The notes under the pieces are model-generated. The model was not told the DNA's origin, did not search any database, and saw nothing but the letters and a program-made list of their open reading frames with translations. Below, piece by piece: positions 17,379 to 26,319 of a stretch of DNA of 64,000 nucleotides. The stretch is taken from the NCBI GenBank assembly GCA_963781675.1, contig CAWAGF010000001.1, positions 682,001 through 746,000 on the forward strand. The letters are read 5' to 3'. The position numbers were made by a program, and so were the translations under genes. Numbering within the stretch: the first letter of the stretch is position 1; every line of letters starts with the position of its first letter. Source of the stretch: SCTD01 sp963781675. GTDB taxonomy: Bacteria; Actinomycetota; Actinomycetes; Mycobacteriales; SCTD01.

Positions 17379-17953
17379 GCGTCCCCTCGTCCCAGTCGTA
17401 CGAGCCCTCGCCGTGGCGTCACCACGGCGTCCACCGGTCGGTCGTGCGGCTCGTGCGGCAGCGCCGCCACGGCCTCCCCGTCGTGCAGCAGCGCGACCAC
17501 CCAGCCCGCGGTCCGGGCGAGCGCACGGTCGTAGGAGCCGCCCCCGCGGCCCAGCCGGTTGCCGTCCCGGTCCACCGCGAGCGCGGGCACCACGACCAGG
17601 GCGCAGTCGGCCACGGCGTCGCGGCCCAGCCGCTCGCCCTGCGGCTCGTGCAGGCCGTGCGGCCCGACGGCCACGCCGCCGTCGGCCAGCGCCCAGTCGA
17701 GGTCCTGGTCCGGCAGCAGCACCGGGAGCAGCACCTCGACCGAGCGCGCAGCGAGGGCGGCCAGCAGGGCAGACGTGCCCGGCTCCGTGCCGATGGACAG
17801 GTAGGCGGCCACCCGGTCGCCCGCGTGCGGCACCAGCGCGTCGACCGCCGCCTGCTCGGCCTGCTCCCGCTGGTCGGCCGGGAGGGCGGCCCGTCGGGAC
17901 AGGACCGCGCGGCGCAGGGCGGCCTTGTCGGAGGCCGCCCGCACCGTGGTCAC
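17375..17953 (-). CDS. 5-formyltetrahydrofolate cyclo-ligase
   Basis: ATP-dependent conversion of 5-formyl-THF to 5,10-methenyl-THF, returning folate to the one-carbon pool. In 192 residues, an N-terminal KAALRRAVLSRRAAL helix is followed by VAAYLSIGTEPGT, LPVLLPDQDLDWALADG, the LVVVPALAVDRDGNRLGRGGGSYDR ATP/folate loop and a VDAVVTPRRG end. GTG start. It is followed with a 4-bp overlap by carbonic anhydrase and is divergent from the GAF-GGDEF gene. Confidence 0.92.
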   Translation of the reverse strand: MTTVRAASDKAALRRAVLSRRAALPADQREQAEQAAVDALVPHAGDRVAAYLSIGTEPGTSALLAALAARSVEVLLPVLLPDQDLDWALADGGVAVGPHGLHEPQGERLGRDAVADCALVVVPALAVDRDGNRLGRGGGSYDRALARTAGWVVALLHDGEAVAALPHEPHDRPVDAVVTPRRGLVRLGRGDA

Positions 17954-18003
17954 CGTGGGAGCATCGCAGTGCCCACGAGGACGGCGAGGAGCGGGGAGGG
18001 CTG

Positions 18004-19981
18004 GTGACGCTGCGCACGCGGCTCACGGCTGCCTTCGTCCTGGTCGTGCTCGTGCCGCTGCTCGTCGTGGTGACCCTCGCGACCGCGACGCTGCCCGGCG
18101 CGCTGGCCGAGCGGCAGGAGCAGGGCCTGGCCTCCAGCAGCCGGCTGGCGGCCTCCGTCGTCGCCGGGCTGTGCGAGCGGGCGCAGGCCGCGGCCGAGGC
18201 CGTCGCCCGCTCCGCCGCGGCCACCCGCACGCCCGAGGAGCTGCGCCCCTCGCTCGAGGAGCTGGTCCGGCGGGGCGTCGCCGACGGGGTGCGCGTCACC
18301 GGCTCCGTCGGGCAGACCGCCGCCGAGGCGGGTGCCGCCCCCCAGGTCCCCGCGCGCGACTGCACCACCGGCGAGGTGGTCCGCACCGGCGCGCTGGTGC
18401 AGGTCGCGGCCGTCGTCGAGCTCGGCCGGCCGGGCGGCGGCGACCGGTCGCCCGCCGGCGCGGCGGTCGCCGCCCTGACCGTCGACGACCGGCTGGCCTC
18501 CCGGCTGCAGACGGCCACCGGCAGCGGTGAGGTCGTCCTGCTCGCCGCCGGCCAGCCGGTCGCCGCCAGCGGCGAGGTGCCGGACGGCCTGGTCCGCGCG
18601 GCCCTGCGCGCCGGGGGCGACCCGGTGCAGGAGGACGGCATGATCGCCGCCCTCACCCCGGCGCGCGCCGGCCAGCCCGTCGCGGTGCTGGTCAGCCAGG
18701 TCGAGGGCGAGGGCCCGAACGTCGTGCTCGTCGCCCTGGGGGTCGCCGCGGCTGCCGTGGTCCTCGCGGTCGGCATCGCGCTGCTGCTCGCCCGGGCCAC
18801 GACCCGCCCCCTCGGCGAGCTCGGCGAGGCCGCCGCCCGCGTCGCGCAGGGCGACCTGGACACCACCATCGAGGTGCGCTCGCGCGACGAGGTCGGCCAC
18901 CTGGCCGCGTCGTTCAACACCATGACCGAGGAGCTGCGCACGCTACGTCGGCGCGCTGCAGGCCAGCCGCGACGAGCTGCAGGCCGGCGTCGCCCGCATC
19001 GGCGACACCCTGTCCGCCACGCACGACCTCGACCGGATCCTCAGCGTGGTCCTCGAGACCGCGATGGCCTCCACCCGCGCGCGGGCCGGCGCGGTCCTGC
19101 TGCTCGGCGCGGACCGCACCGAGCTCGAGCTCGCGGTCAGCCAGGGGCTGGACGACCTCGGCGTCCCCGGCGACCTCCGGCTGCCGCTCGGGGTCGGCAT
19201 CGCGGGCCGGGTCGCCCGCAGCGGCGACGCCCTGCGCGGGCGGGTCGGCGTCGGCGACCTGGTGGCCGCCCCCGGCGAGCCGGACGCGACCACGCTGCTC
19301 GCCGTCCCGCTGAAGTCCTCCACGACCGTCATCGGCGTCCTCACGCTGTACGACCGCGCCGACGGCGAGCCCTTCGACGAGGCCGACCTCGCGACGCTGC
19401 GCACCTTCACCAGCCAGGCGACCGTCGCGGTGGACAACGTCGTGCTGCACGAGGAGGCACGCCGGCTCTCGATCACCGACGGCCTGACCGGCCTGTGGAA
19501 CTACCGCTACTTCACGATGACCATCGGCAAGGAGATCGAGCGCGCCGCGCGCTTCGGCCGTCCCCTGGCGCTGCTCATCCTCGACCTCGACCACTTCAAG
19601 CTGGTCAACGACGTCTACGGCCACCAGCGCGGCGACGCCGTCCTCGTCGAGCTGGCCGGGCGGGTCCGCGGGCAGGTCCGCGACGTCGACACGGTCGCCC
19701 GCTACGGCGGCGAGGAGTTCGTCGTGATCCTCCCGGAGACCGACGAGGAGGGCGCGACGCAGGCCGCGGAGCGCATCCGCGCGGCCGTCCGCCGGCGCCC
19801 CTTCGGCGAGCCGGGGGAGGCGCCGCTGGAGGTCACGGTCAGCGTCGGCGTCGCCGTCTTCCCGCTGCACGGCGCGGGTTCCACCAGCCTGCTCCGGCGC
19901 GCCGACGAAGCGCTGTACGAGGCCAAGCGGGGCGGCCGGGACACCTGGCGCCTGGCGGACGTGGGCGCCGTCGACGAGTGA
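18004..19981 (+). CDS. HAMP-GAF diguanylate cyclase, one frameshift
   Basis: A membrane-bound c-di-GMP synthase of about 658 residues once one frameshift is bridged. It has an N-terminal membrane helix (about 10-35), an extracytoplasmic sensor region, a second helix (about 240-262, VALGVAAAAVVLAVGIALLLA), and a HAMP domain ending SRDEVGHLAASFNTMTEEL. A GAF domain (RAGAVLLLG to FTSQATVAVDNVVL) follows, and then GGDEF with LTGLWNYRYF, DLDHFKLVNDVYGH and the active-site YGGEEF. The break is at about 18944, where one extra C (ACGCTACG) ends the frame; without it the text reads TYVGALQASRDELQ. Confidence 0.85.
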
Positions 19982-19989
19982 GCGCGTCG

Positions 19990-19995
19990 TAGGGT
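19990..19995 (+). promoter_or_regulatory. -10 element (TAGGGT) of leaderless galU promoter
   Basis: TAGGGT ends 7 nt before the galU ATG at 20003, and the same hexamer and spacing recurs before metG. It would drive the galU-glp-moaC-mog-GNAT run. Confidence 0.5.
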
Positions 19996-20002
19996 CGCGG
20001 CC

Positions 20003-20896
20003 ATGTCCGCCGCCCGCGCTCCCCGCCACGTCACGAAGGCCGTCATCCCCGCCGCCGGGCTCGGCACCCGCTTCCTGCCGGCGACCAAGAGCTCGCCCAA
20101 GGAGATGCTGCCGGTCGTCGACAAGCCCGCGATCCAGTACGTCGTCGAGGAGGCCGTGCGGGCCGGGCTGAGCGACGTCCTGATGGTCACCGGCCGCAAC
20201 AAGCGGCCGCTCGAGGACCACTTCGACCGGGCCGTCGAGCTGGAGCTGGCCCTGGAGAAGAAGGGCGACGCCGCGCGGCTGGCCGCCGTCCAGCACACCA
20301 ACGAGCTGGCGACCGTGCACTACGTCCGGCAGGGCGACGCGAAGGGCCTCGGCCACGCGGTGCTCGCCGCCGCCCCGCACGTGGGCGACGAGCCCTTCGC
20401 GGTGCTGCTCGGGGACGACCTCATCGACGAGCGCGACCACCTGCTCGAGCAGATGGTGGCGGTGCAGCAGGACAAGGGCGGCAGCGTGATCGCCCTCATG
20501 GAGGTGCCGCACGACCAGATCAGCCTGTACGGCTGCGCGGCGGTCGAGGCCGTCGACGGCGACGTCGTCCGGATCACCGGCCTGGTGGAGAAGCCTCCCG
20601 CGGACGAGGCGCCGAGCGACCTGGCGATCATCGGCCGCTACGTCCTGTCGCCGGGCATCTTCGGGATCCTGCGGACCATCCCGCCGGGCCGCGGCGGCGA
20701 GTACCAGCTGACCGACGCCCTGCAGGAGCAGATCCGGTCCGAGCCGGTGCACGGCGTCGTGTTCCGGGGGCGCCGCTACGACACCGGCGACCGGCTCGAC
20801 TACCTCAAGGCGGTGGTGCGCCTGGCCGCCGAGCGGGAGGACCTCGGCCCGCCCTTCACCGCGTGGCTGCGGGAGTGGCTGGACGCACGCGCTTGA
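20003..20896 (+). CDS. galU: UTP--glucose-1-phosphate uridylyltransferase
   Basis: Makes UDP-glucose for glycan synthesis. In 297 residues, the nucleotidyltransferase signature AVIPAAGLGTRFLPATKSSPKEMLP is at the N-terminus, with QYVVEEAVRAGL, AVLLGDDLIDE (metal/nucleotide Asp), GLVEKPP and GRRYDTGDRLDYLKAVV. First gene of a run of overlapping genes; its stop overlaps the TTG start of glp. In actinobacteria galU precedes glp/moeA very often. Confidence 0.96.
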   Translation: MSAARAPRHVTKAVIPAAGLGTRFLPATKSSPKEMLPVVDKPAIQYVVEEAVRAGLSDVLMVTGRNKRPLEDHFDRAVELELALEKKGDAARLAAVQHTNELATVHYVRQGDAKGLGHAVLAAAPHVGDEPFAVLLGDDLIDERDHLLEQMVAVQQDKGGSVIALMEVPHDQISLYGCAAVEAVDGDVVRITGLVEKPPADEAPSDLAIIGRYVLSPGIFGILRTIPPGRGGEYQLTDALQEQIRSEPVHGVVFRGRRYDTGDRLDYLKAVVRLAAEREDLGPPFTAWLREWLDARA

Positions 20897-22116
20897 TCAC
20901 GGTCGCGCAGCACCTCGCGCGGGTGCTGGACGTCGTCCAGCCGCTCGCGCCCCTGCAGCTCGGCCTGATGGACGCGCACGGCTGCGTGCTCACCGAGGAC
21001 GTCGTCGCCCCGGCCCCGCTGCCGGCCTTCGACAACAGCTCGATGGACGGCTACGCCGTGCGCGCCGCCGACGTGGCCGGCGCCCGCGAGGACCGGCCGG
21101 TGCTGCTGCCGGTGACCGGCGACGTCGCGGCCGGACCGGCCTCCCCGCTGCGGGTCCAGCCGGGCGTCTGCGTCCGCATCATGACCGGCGCGATGATGCC
21201 GGCCGGCGCGGACGCGGTGGTCCCGCTGGAGTGGACCGACGGCGGCGTCGCGCAGGTCAGCATCCGCAAGGCCGCCCCCGTCGGCGCGCACGTGCGGACC
21301 ATCGGCGAGGACGTCGCCGAGGGCGAGGTCGTGCTGCCCGAGGGCACGCACCTGGGCGCCGTGCAGATCGGGCTGGCCGCCGCGGTCGGCCGCTCCCGGC
21401 TGATGGTCCGCCCGCGGCCGCGCGTCGTGGTGGTCAGCACCGGCAGCGAGCTGACCGAGGCAGGCGCGCCGCTCGCGCCCGGCCGCATCTACGACAGCAA
21501 CAGCCTGGCGCTCACCGCCGCCGCCGTCGAGGCCGGGGCGATCGCCTACCGGGTCGGCATCGTCCCGGACGACCCCCGCCAGCTGGCCTCCACGCTGGAG
21601 GACCAGCTCGTGCGCGCGGACGTGCTGGTGACGAGCGGCGGCGTGTCCGTCGGGGCGTACGACGTGGTGAAGGAGGTGCTGTCCCGCCTGGGCACCGTCG
21701 GCTTCGACAAGGTCGCCATGCAGCCGGGCATGCCGCAGGGCTTCGGCACCATCGGCCCCGACGCCACCCCCGTCTTCGGCCTGCCCGGCAACCCGGTCAG
21801 CGCGCTGGTCTCCTTCGAGGCGTTCGTGCGGCCGGCCCTGCGCAAGATGCTGGGCGCGACGCCCATCGAGCGCCCCCGGGTGCGCGCCGTGACCAGCAAG
21901 GCCCTCACCTCGCCGGCCGGCAAGCGGTCGTTCCTGCGGGTGGCCCTCGAGGTCAAGAAGGGGGCGTACGTCGTGACGCCCGTGAGCGGACCCGGCTCGC
22001 ACCTGCTGGCCGGCCTGTCGCGGGCCAACGCCCTGGCCGTCGTGCCGGAGGACGTGGAGAAGGTGGCGGCCGGCGAGCCCGTCGACGTGCTCGTGCTCGA
22101 GCGGCGCGGCCGATGA
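20893..22116 (+). CDS. glp: gephyrin-like Glp (MoeA family)
   Basis: A 407-residue MoeA/gephyrin-fold protein. Start TTG 20893 overlaps the galU stop (TTGA) and gives MITVAQHLARVLDVVQPL, the expected N-terminus. It carries DNSSMDGYAVRAAD, VRIMTGAMMPAGADAVVP, the molybdopterin-binding STGSEL and DSNS segments, VTSGGVSVGAYDVVKEVL and FGLPGNPVSALVSFE. By family it inserts Mo into molybdopterin. In Corynebacterium the orthologue next to sepX/glpR (Glp) instead binds FtsZ and the membrane receptor GlpR in division. Retained MoeA residues and neighbouring moaC/mog leave both roles possible. Confidence 0.88.
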   Translation: MITVAQHLARVLDVVQPLAPLQLGLMDAHGCVLTEDVVAPAPLPAFDNSSMDGYAVRAADVAGAREDRPVLLPVTGDVAAGPASPLRVQPGVCVRIMTGAMMPAGADAVVPLEWTDGGVAQVSIRKAAPVGAHVRTIGEDVAEGEVVLPEGTHLGAVQIGLAAAVGRSRLMVRPRPRVVVVSTGSELTEAGAPLAPGRIYDSNSLALTAAAVEAGAIAYRVGIVPDDPRQLASTLEDQLVRADVLVTSGGVSVGAYDVVKEVLSRLGTVGFDKVAMQPGMPQGFGTIGPDATPVFGLPGNPVSALVSFEAFVRPALRKMLGATPIERPRVRAVTSKALTSPAGKRSFLRVALEVKKGAYVVTPVSGPGSHLLAGLSRANALAVVPEDVEKVAAGEPVDVLVLERRGR

Positions 22117-22580
22117 GCGGCTTCACGCACCTCGACGAGGCCGGCGCGGCCCGGATGGTCGACGTCACCGGCAAGGACGTCACCGCCCGTACCGCGACCG
22201 CCACCGGCCGGGTCGACCTGTCGCCGGAGTGCGTCGCGCTGCTGCGCGGGGAGGGCGTGCCGAAGGGCGACGCCCTCGCCGTGGCGCGGGTCGCCGGGAT
22301 CATGGGCGCCAAGCGCACGCCCGACCTGGTGCCGCTCTGCCACCCGATCGGGCTGTCCGGCGTCACGGTCGACCTCGTCGTCGACGACGCCGGTGTCGCC
22401 GTCACCGCGACCGCGCGCACCGCCGACCGCACCGGCGTCGAGATGGAGGCGCTGACCGCGGTCACCGTCGCCTGCCTCACCGTCGTCGACATGACCAAGG
22501 CCGTCGACCCGCGAGCCGTCATCGGCAGCATCCAGGTGGAGAGCAAGACCGGCGGCAAGACGGGCGACTGGCAGCGATGA
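22113..22580 (+). CDS. moaC: cyclic pyranopterin monophosphate synthase
   Basis: Second step of molybdopterin synthesis, forming cPMP with MoaA. The 155 residues are of usual length. They contain MVDVTGKDVTARTA, KRTPDLVPLCHPI (active-site Lys and His) and TGVEMEALTAVTVACLTVVDMTKA, all invariant stretches. ATGA overlap with glp before it and with mog after it indicates a tight operon. No moaA, moaE or moaD is in the window. Confidence 0.95.
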   Translation: MSGFTHLDEAGAARMVDVTGKDVTARTATATGRVDLSPECVALLRGEGVPKGDALAVARVAGIMGAKRTPDLVPLCHPIGLSGVTVDLVVDDAGVAVTATARTADRTGVEMEALTAVTVACLTVVDMTKAVDPRAVIGSIQVESKTGGKTGDWQR

Positions 22581-23050
22581 CCTGGCGCGCCGGCGTCATC
22601 ACCGTCTCCGACCGCTCCTCGCGCGGCGAGCGCGCGGACTCCTCCGGACCGCTGCTCGCCTCGCTGCTGCGCGAGATCGGCTGCGAGACAGGCGATCCCG
22701 TGGTCGTGCCGGACGAGGTGGAGGCCGTGCAGGCCGCGGTGCGGGAGGCGGCCGCGTCGTACGACGTGGTGGTCACCACCGGCGGCACCGGGCTGTCGCC
22801 GCGGGACGTCACGCCCGAGGCCGTCCGGCCGCTGCTCGACCGCGAGCTGCCCGGGATCGCCGAGGCGCTGCGGCAGCGGAACGCCGGCAAGGTGCCGACG
22901 GCCGTGCTGTCCCGCGGGCTGGCCGGGACCATCGGCACGACCCTGGTCGTCAACCTCCCCGGCTCCACCGGCGGCGTGCGCGATGGCGTCGAGGTCCTGG
23001 CGCCAGTGCTCGACCACGCGCTGGCGCAGCTGCGCGGGGGCGACCACTGA
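22577..23050 (+). CDS. mog: MogA/MoaB molybdopterin adenylyltransferase-like protein
   Basis: Adenylates molybdopterin before metal insertion. In 157 residues it has AGVITVSDRSSRGERADSSGP, VVVTTGGTGLSPRDVTPEA (the MPT-binding GGTG loop), LPGIAEALRQRN and VNLPGSTGGVRDGVEVL. These fit MoaB/MogA; the two cannot be separated by eye. The ATG overlaps the moaC stop by 4 bp. Confidence 0.92.
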   Translation: MTWRAGVITVSDRSSRGERADSSGPLLASLLREIGCETGDPVVVPDEVEAVQAAVREAAASYDVVVTTGGTGLSPRDVTPEAVRPLLDRELPGIAEALRQRNAGKVPTAVLSRGLAGTIGTTLVVNLPGSTGGVRDGVEVLAPVLDHALAQLRGGDH

Positions 23051-23094
23051 GCGCGCCGGGCTGGCCGGCCCGGCTGGCGCACGAGGACGTCGAG

Positions 23095-23664
23095 GTGCGG
23101 CCGCTGCGGGCGCGGGACGCCGCGGCGTGGTCCGAGGTCCGGATCCGCAACCAGCGCTGGCTCACCCCGTGGGAGGGCCGCAACCCCGGCCTGCCCCTGG
23201 CCAGCTGGCAGGACCGGCACAGCCCGGCGGTCTTCACCGCGCTGCTGCGCAACCAGCGGCGGGAGGCGCGGGCCGGGCGGGTGCTGCCGATGGCTGTCGT
23301 CGTGGACGGCCGGCTGGCCGGTCAGGTGACCGTGAACAGCATCGTGCGCGGGGCCTTCGACTGCGGCTACGTCGGCTACTGGGTGGACGAACGGGAGGCC
23401 GGGCGGGGCGTGCTGCCGACGGCCCTCGCGCTCGTGCTCGACCACTGCTTCGGCCCGGTCGGGCTGCACCGCGTCGAGGCGAACGTCCGGCCGGAGAACG
23501 CCGCGTCGCGCCGCGTCGTCGACAAGCTCGGCTTCCGCGAGGAGGGCCGGCACGCGAAGTACCTGTTCATCGACGAGGACTGGCGCGACCACCTCTGCTT
23601 CGCGCTGCTGCGCGACGACCAGCCGGACGGGGTCCTGCAGGCCTACCTGCAGAAACACGCCTGA
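23095..23664 (+). CDS. GNAT acetyltransferase, RimJ/RimL type
   Basis: N-acetyltransferase fold: VRPLRARDAAAWSEVR, the DCGYVGYWVDEREAGRGVLPTAL acetyl-CoA loop region, and LHRVEANVRPENAASRRVVDKLGFREEG. A GTG at 23095 gives 189 residues but cuts off the usual lead-in. The frame stays open upstream to a CTG at 23047 (LSAPGWPARLAHEDVE), overlapping the mog stop as CTGA. That extension looks like the family's normal N-terminus, so translation may begin at CTG or nearby. This gene commonly stands between glp and sepX in actinobacteria. The substrate protein is unknown. Confidence 0.85.
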   Translation: MRPLRARDAAAWSEVRIRNQRWLTPWEGRNPGLPLASWQDRHSPAVFTALLRNQRREARAGRVLPMAVVVDGRLAGQVTVNSIVRGAFDCGYVGYWVDEREAGRGVLPTALALVLDHCFGPVGLHRVEANVRPENAASRRVVDKLGFREEGRHAKYLFIDEDWRDHLCFALLRDDQPDGVLQAYLQKHA

Positions 23665-23703
23665 CGCCCGGCGCGCCGCCGCCACTGCGCGTGCACTGAT
23701 CAC

Positions 23704-23709
23704 TACCGT
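23704..23709 (+). promoter_or_regulatory. -10 element (TACCGT) for sepX
   Basis: TACCGT ends 8 nt before the GTG at 23718, so sepX may have its own leaderless-type promoter inside the 53-bp gap after the GNAT gene. Confidence 0.4.
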
Positions 23710-23717
23710 TCGGCGCC

Positions 23718-24548
23718 GTGGGCAGCGGACTGGTACTCCTCGCCATCGTCGGCGCCTGGCTCGCCGTGCTGGTGCCCATGGCCCTGCGTCGGCACGACAC
23801 CCGGCTCCGCTCGGCCGACCGCTTCCAGGACGCGATGCGGGTCCTCTCCCGCCGCCAGGACCCCACCCGCCAGCGCGCCGCCGCACGCGTCGACGCCGAG
23901 GTCGAGGAGCTGCCCACGGGCCGGCTCGCCGACCTGCGCGCCCGCTTCGCCGAGCGCGAGCCGCTGACCCCCGCCGCCCGCCGGCGCCGGCTGCTGCTCG
24001 GCCTGGTCGCCGTCGCGCTGGTCACCCTCGTCGGCGCCGTGCTCGGCACGGTCTGGCTGCTCGCCGTGCACCTGCTCGCCGACGTGGCGCTCGGCGCCTT
24101 CGTCGTCCACCTGCGCAGGACCGCCGCGCAGCGCGCTGCCCGCGCCCGCCGCGCCGCCGCCCAGCGCCGCCGCGCCCCGCGTCCGGCCGAGCCGGTCGCC
24201 GCCGCCGCCGCTGAGCCGCTGCCCGAGCCGGTGCTGCGGGTGCCCGCCCACGTCGCCGGCATCCCGGACCGGATGCCGGCCCGCCCGCAGCCGCTGGCCG
24301 GCACCGCCGCCCGCTACGACGAGCTGCCGGCCGCACGCGGCGCGCAGGGCGAGGCCTGGTCGCCGGTGCCCGTGCCGATGCCGACCTACCTCACCGCGCC
24401 GACGGCTCCGCGCCGCGTCGTCGACCTCACCACCCCCGGCGCGTACTCCGACGGGCTGGCCGACGCCGAGCGCGAGCTGGGCATCGTCGACGAGGGCCCC
24501 GAGCTGGACGAGATCCTCGAGCGCCGCCGGGCGGTCAACGACTGGTAG
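23718..24548 (+). CDS. sepX: divisome membrane protein SepX/GlpR
   Basis: A 276-residue membrane protein. An N-terminal helix (residues 3-22, GLVLLAIVGAWLAVLVPMAL) is followed by RRHDTRLRSADRFQDAMRVLSRR, a basic loop of about 60 residues, two further hydrophobic helices (about 93-133, LLLGLVAVALVTLVGAVLG and on), a long Ala/Arg/Pro cytoplasmic stretch, and a C-terminus with YSDGLADAERELGIVDEGPELDEILERRRAVNDW-type ending. The W-L-V-P-x-x-L-R-R-H opening is the SepX/GlpR hallmark. The protein organises division in Streptomyces and is the membrane receptor of Glp in Corynebacterium. Confidence 0.85.
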   Translation: MGSGLVLLAIVGAWLAVLVPMALRRHDTRLRSADRFQDAMRVLSRRQDPTRQRAAARVDAEVEELPTGRLADLRARFAEREPLTPAARRRRLLLGLVAVALVTLVGAVLGTVWLLAVHLLADVALGAFVVHLRRTAAQRAARARRAAAQRRRAPRPAEPVAAAAAEPLPEPVLRVPAHVAGIPDRMPARPQPLAGTAARYDELPAARGAQGEAWSPVPVPMPTYLTAPTAPRRVVDLTTPGAYSDGLADAERELGIVDEGPELDEILERRRAVNDW

Positions 24549-24588
24549 GCAGCGCTTTCGAGGGGCCCCTGCTAGCCTTTCGACCCGC

Positions 24589-24664
<76 letters not shown>

Positions 24665-24671
24665 CGCACGA

Positions 24672-24705
24672 AGAAGGCCCCGTCCCTCCGGGAACGGGGC
24701 CTTCT
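24672..24705. terminator. bidirectional terminator hairpin
   Basis: Perfect 12-bp stem AGAAGGCCCCGT (24672-24683) and ACGGGGCCTTCT (24694-24705) with a 10-nt loop, placed between tRNA-Ala (+) and the 3' end of the mannosyltransferase gene (-). Confidence 0.85.
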
Positions 24706-24714
24706 CTCGTCCGC

Positions 24715-26286
24715 TCAGATCCAGCTGCTGAACCACATCCGGGACTTCCAGGCCTCGTACGGCAGCGTCTGCGCGGCGAGCACCGGGTAGAGGTAGGCGA
24801 AGTTCAGGACGACCACCGCGACGTAGACGCCGATGCCCATCGCGGAGATCGACCGGCGCCGGCTCGAGACGCCGCGCCCGCCGAGCAGCCACCCCGCCAC
24901 GAGCGCGATCCCCAGGCACATGAACGGCACGGCCGGCAGGGCGTAGAACAGGAACATCGTGCGGCTGTCGAGGTCGTCCCGGATCCACGGGACGATCGCC
25001 GCGAGCACCATCGCGACCGCCGCCGCGGGCCGCCAGTCGCGCTTGGCCAGCCACAGCCAGACCAGCAGGAACAGCACCGGGATCGTGGCCCACCAGATCG
25101 CCGGCGTGCCGATGGCGAGCACCTCGCGCGAGCACGACTCGACCTTGCAGCCGTAGTCCCCGAGCCCCACGCCGGCCGGGTAGTAGTACGACACCGGCCG
25201 GGCCAGCACCAGCCAGCCGGAGGGGTGCGACTGGTACGGGTGCTTCTGGCGGAGCTCGTCGTGGAAGTCGAACTGCGCCACGTGGTAGTGCCACCAGGAG
25301 CGCAGCGCGTCCGGCACGAGCCCGGTCAGGCCGCCGGCCGGGTTCGCCTCCGCCCAGCCGCGGTCCCAGGCGAGCTGGTCCGCCGCGCTGCTCGCGAACC
25401 AGCCGGCCCACGACAGCAGGTAGACGGCCGCCGGCAGCACGATCAGCGTGAGCAGCACGAGGTAGCCCGAGCGCAGCAGCGTCGACCGGGCCGGTGCGCG
25501 CACCCCGGCGGTGCGGCGGGCGCCGACCTCCCAGGCGAAGGCCAGCAGCACCAGCACGATGACGTAGTAGAGGCCGCTCCACTTCGTGGCGACGGCCGCA
25601 CCGAGGCTCAGCCCGGCGGCGATCCGCCACGGCCGCCAGCCCAGCCGCGGCCCCCAGCCGGCCAGCTCCTCGTCGTCGGTGACCGCCAGCCGCCGTCGTA
25701 CGGCGTCCCGGTCCGCGACCAGGCAGGCGAAGGCGCACAGCACCCACAGCGCGAGGAAGACGTCGAGCATCGCGACGCGGCTCTGCACGAAGTGCAGGCC
25801 GTCCAGGGTCAGCAGCAGCCCGGCCAAGCAGGCCAGCACGAGGGAGCCGGTCATCCGCAGCGTGACGCGCACGAGCACGACCACCATGATCGTCCCGGCC
25901 ACGGCAGCCGCGATGCGCCAGCCGAACTCGTTGACGCCGAACGCGCGCATGCCCAGCGCGATCGCCCACTTGCCGAGCGGCGGGTGGACGATGAAGCCGG
26001 CCTGGCCGTTCGGGATGCAGTCCGCGTTGCCGCCCTCGGTGCCGGCCTCCACGCCGTAGCGGAGCAGGTTCTGCGCGTCGCAGGCGTAGTAGATCTCGTC
26101 GAAGATGCGCCCGCGCGGGATGTCCAGCCGCACGACGCGGAGCACGCCGGCGAGCAGGCCGATCGCGAGCGTCGCGAGCCAGCCGCCGCGGCCGCTGGTC
26201 GGCGGGAGGATCCGCGTGCGCCACGCGCCGTCCGGCGTCGCGGGGGGAGCGGGGGTGGCCTCGGCTCGCTCGAGCGTCGCGGTCAT
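24715..26286 (-). CDS. dolichyl-phosphate-mannose--protein mannosyltransferase (Pmt)
   Basis: A 523-residue polytopic membrane enzyme that transfers mannose from polyprenyl-phosphate-mannose to secreted proteins. It has an N-terminal cytoplasmic 30 residues and a first helix, then the catalytic loop with VVRLDIPRGRIFDEIYYACDAQNLL (acidic pair) and FIVHPPLGKWAIALGMRAFG. About ten hydrophobic helices follow, with a large loop (GLVPDALRSWWHYHVAQFDFHDELRQKHPYQSHPSGW). This fits the GT39 family, like Rv1002c. It starts at ATG 26286 with a TAGGGT hexamer upstream, divergent from rsmI as in mycobacteria. Confidence 0.93.
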   Translation of the reverse strand: MTATLERAEATPAPPATPDGAWRTRILPPTSGRGGWLATLAIGLLAGVLRVVRLDIPRGRIFDEIYYACDAQNLLRYGVEAGTEGGNADCIPNGQAGFIVHPPLGKWAIALGMRAFGVNEFGWRIAAAVAGTIMVVVLVRVTLRMTGSLVLACLAGLLLTLDGLHFVQSRVAMLDVFLALWVLCAFACLVADRDAVRRRLAVTDDEELAGWGPRLGWRPWRIAAGLSLGAAVATKWSGLYYVIVLVLLAFAWEVGARRTAGVRAPARSTLLRSGYLVLLTLIVLPAAVYLLSWAGWFASSAADQLAWDRGWAEANPAGGLTGLVPDALRSWWHYHVAQFDFHDELRQKHPYQSHPSGWLVLARPVSYYYPAGVGLGDYGCKVESCSREVLAIGTPAIWWATIPVLFLLVWLWLAKRDWRPAAAVAMVLAAIVPWIRDDLDSRTMFLFYALPAVPFMCLGIALVAGWLLGGRGVSSRRRSISAMGIGVYVAVVVLNFAYLYPVLAAQTLPYEAWKSRMWFSSWI

Positions 26287-26292
26287 GGGGCC

Positions 26293-26298
26293 ACCCTA
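26293..26298 (-). promoter_or_regulatory. -10 element (TAGGGT) for pmt
   Basis: Read on the minus strand, TAGGGT ends 6 nt before the ATG at 26286, in the 33-bp divergent gap shared with rsmI. Confidence 0.4.
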
Positions 26299-26319
26299 AG
26301 GAACTGCGACACTCCGTGG

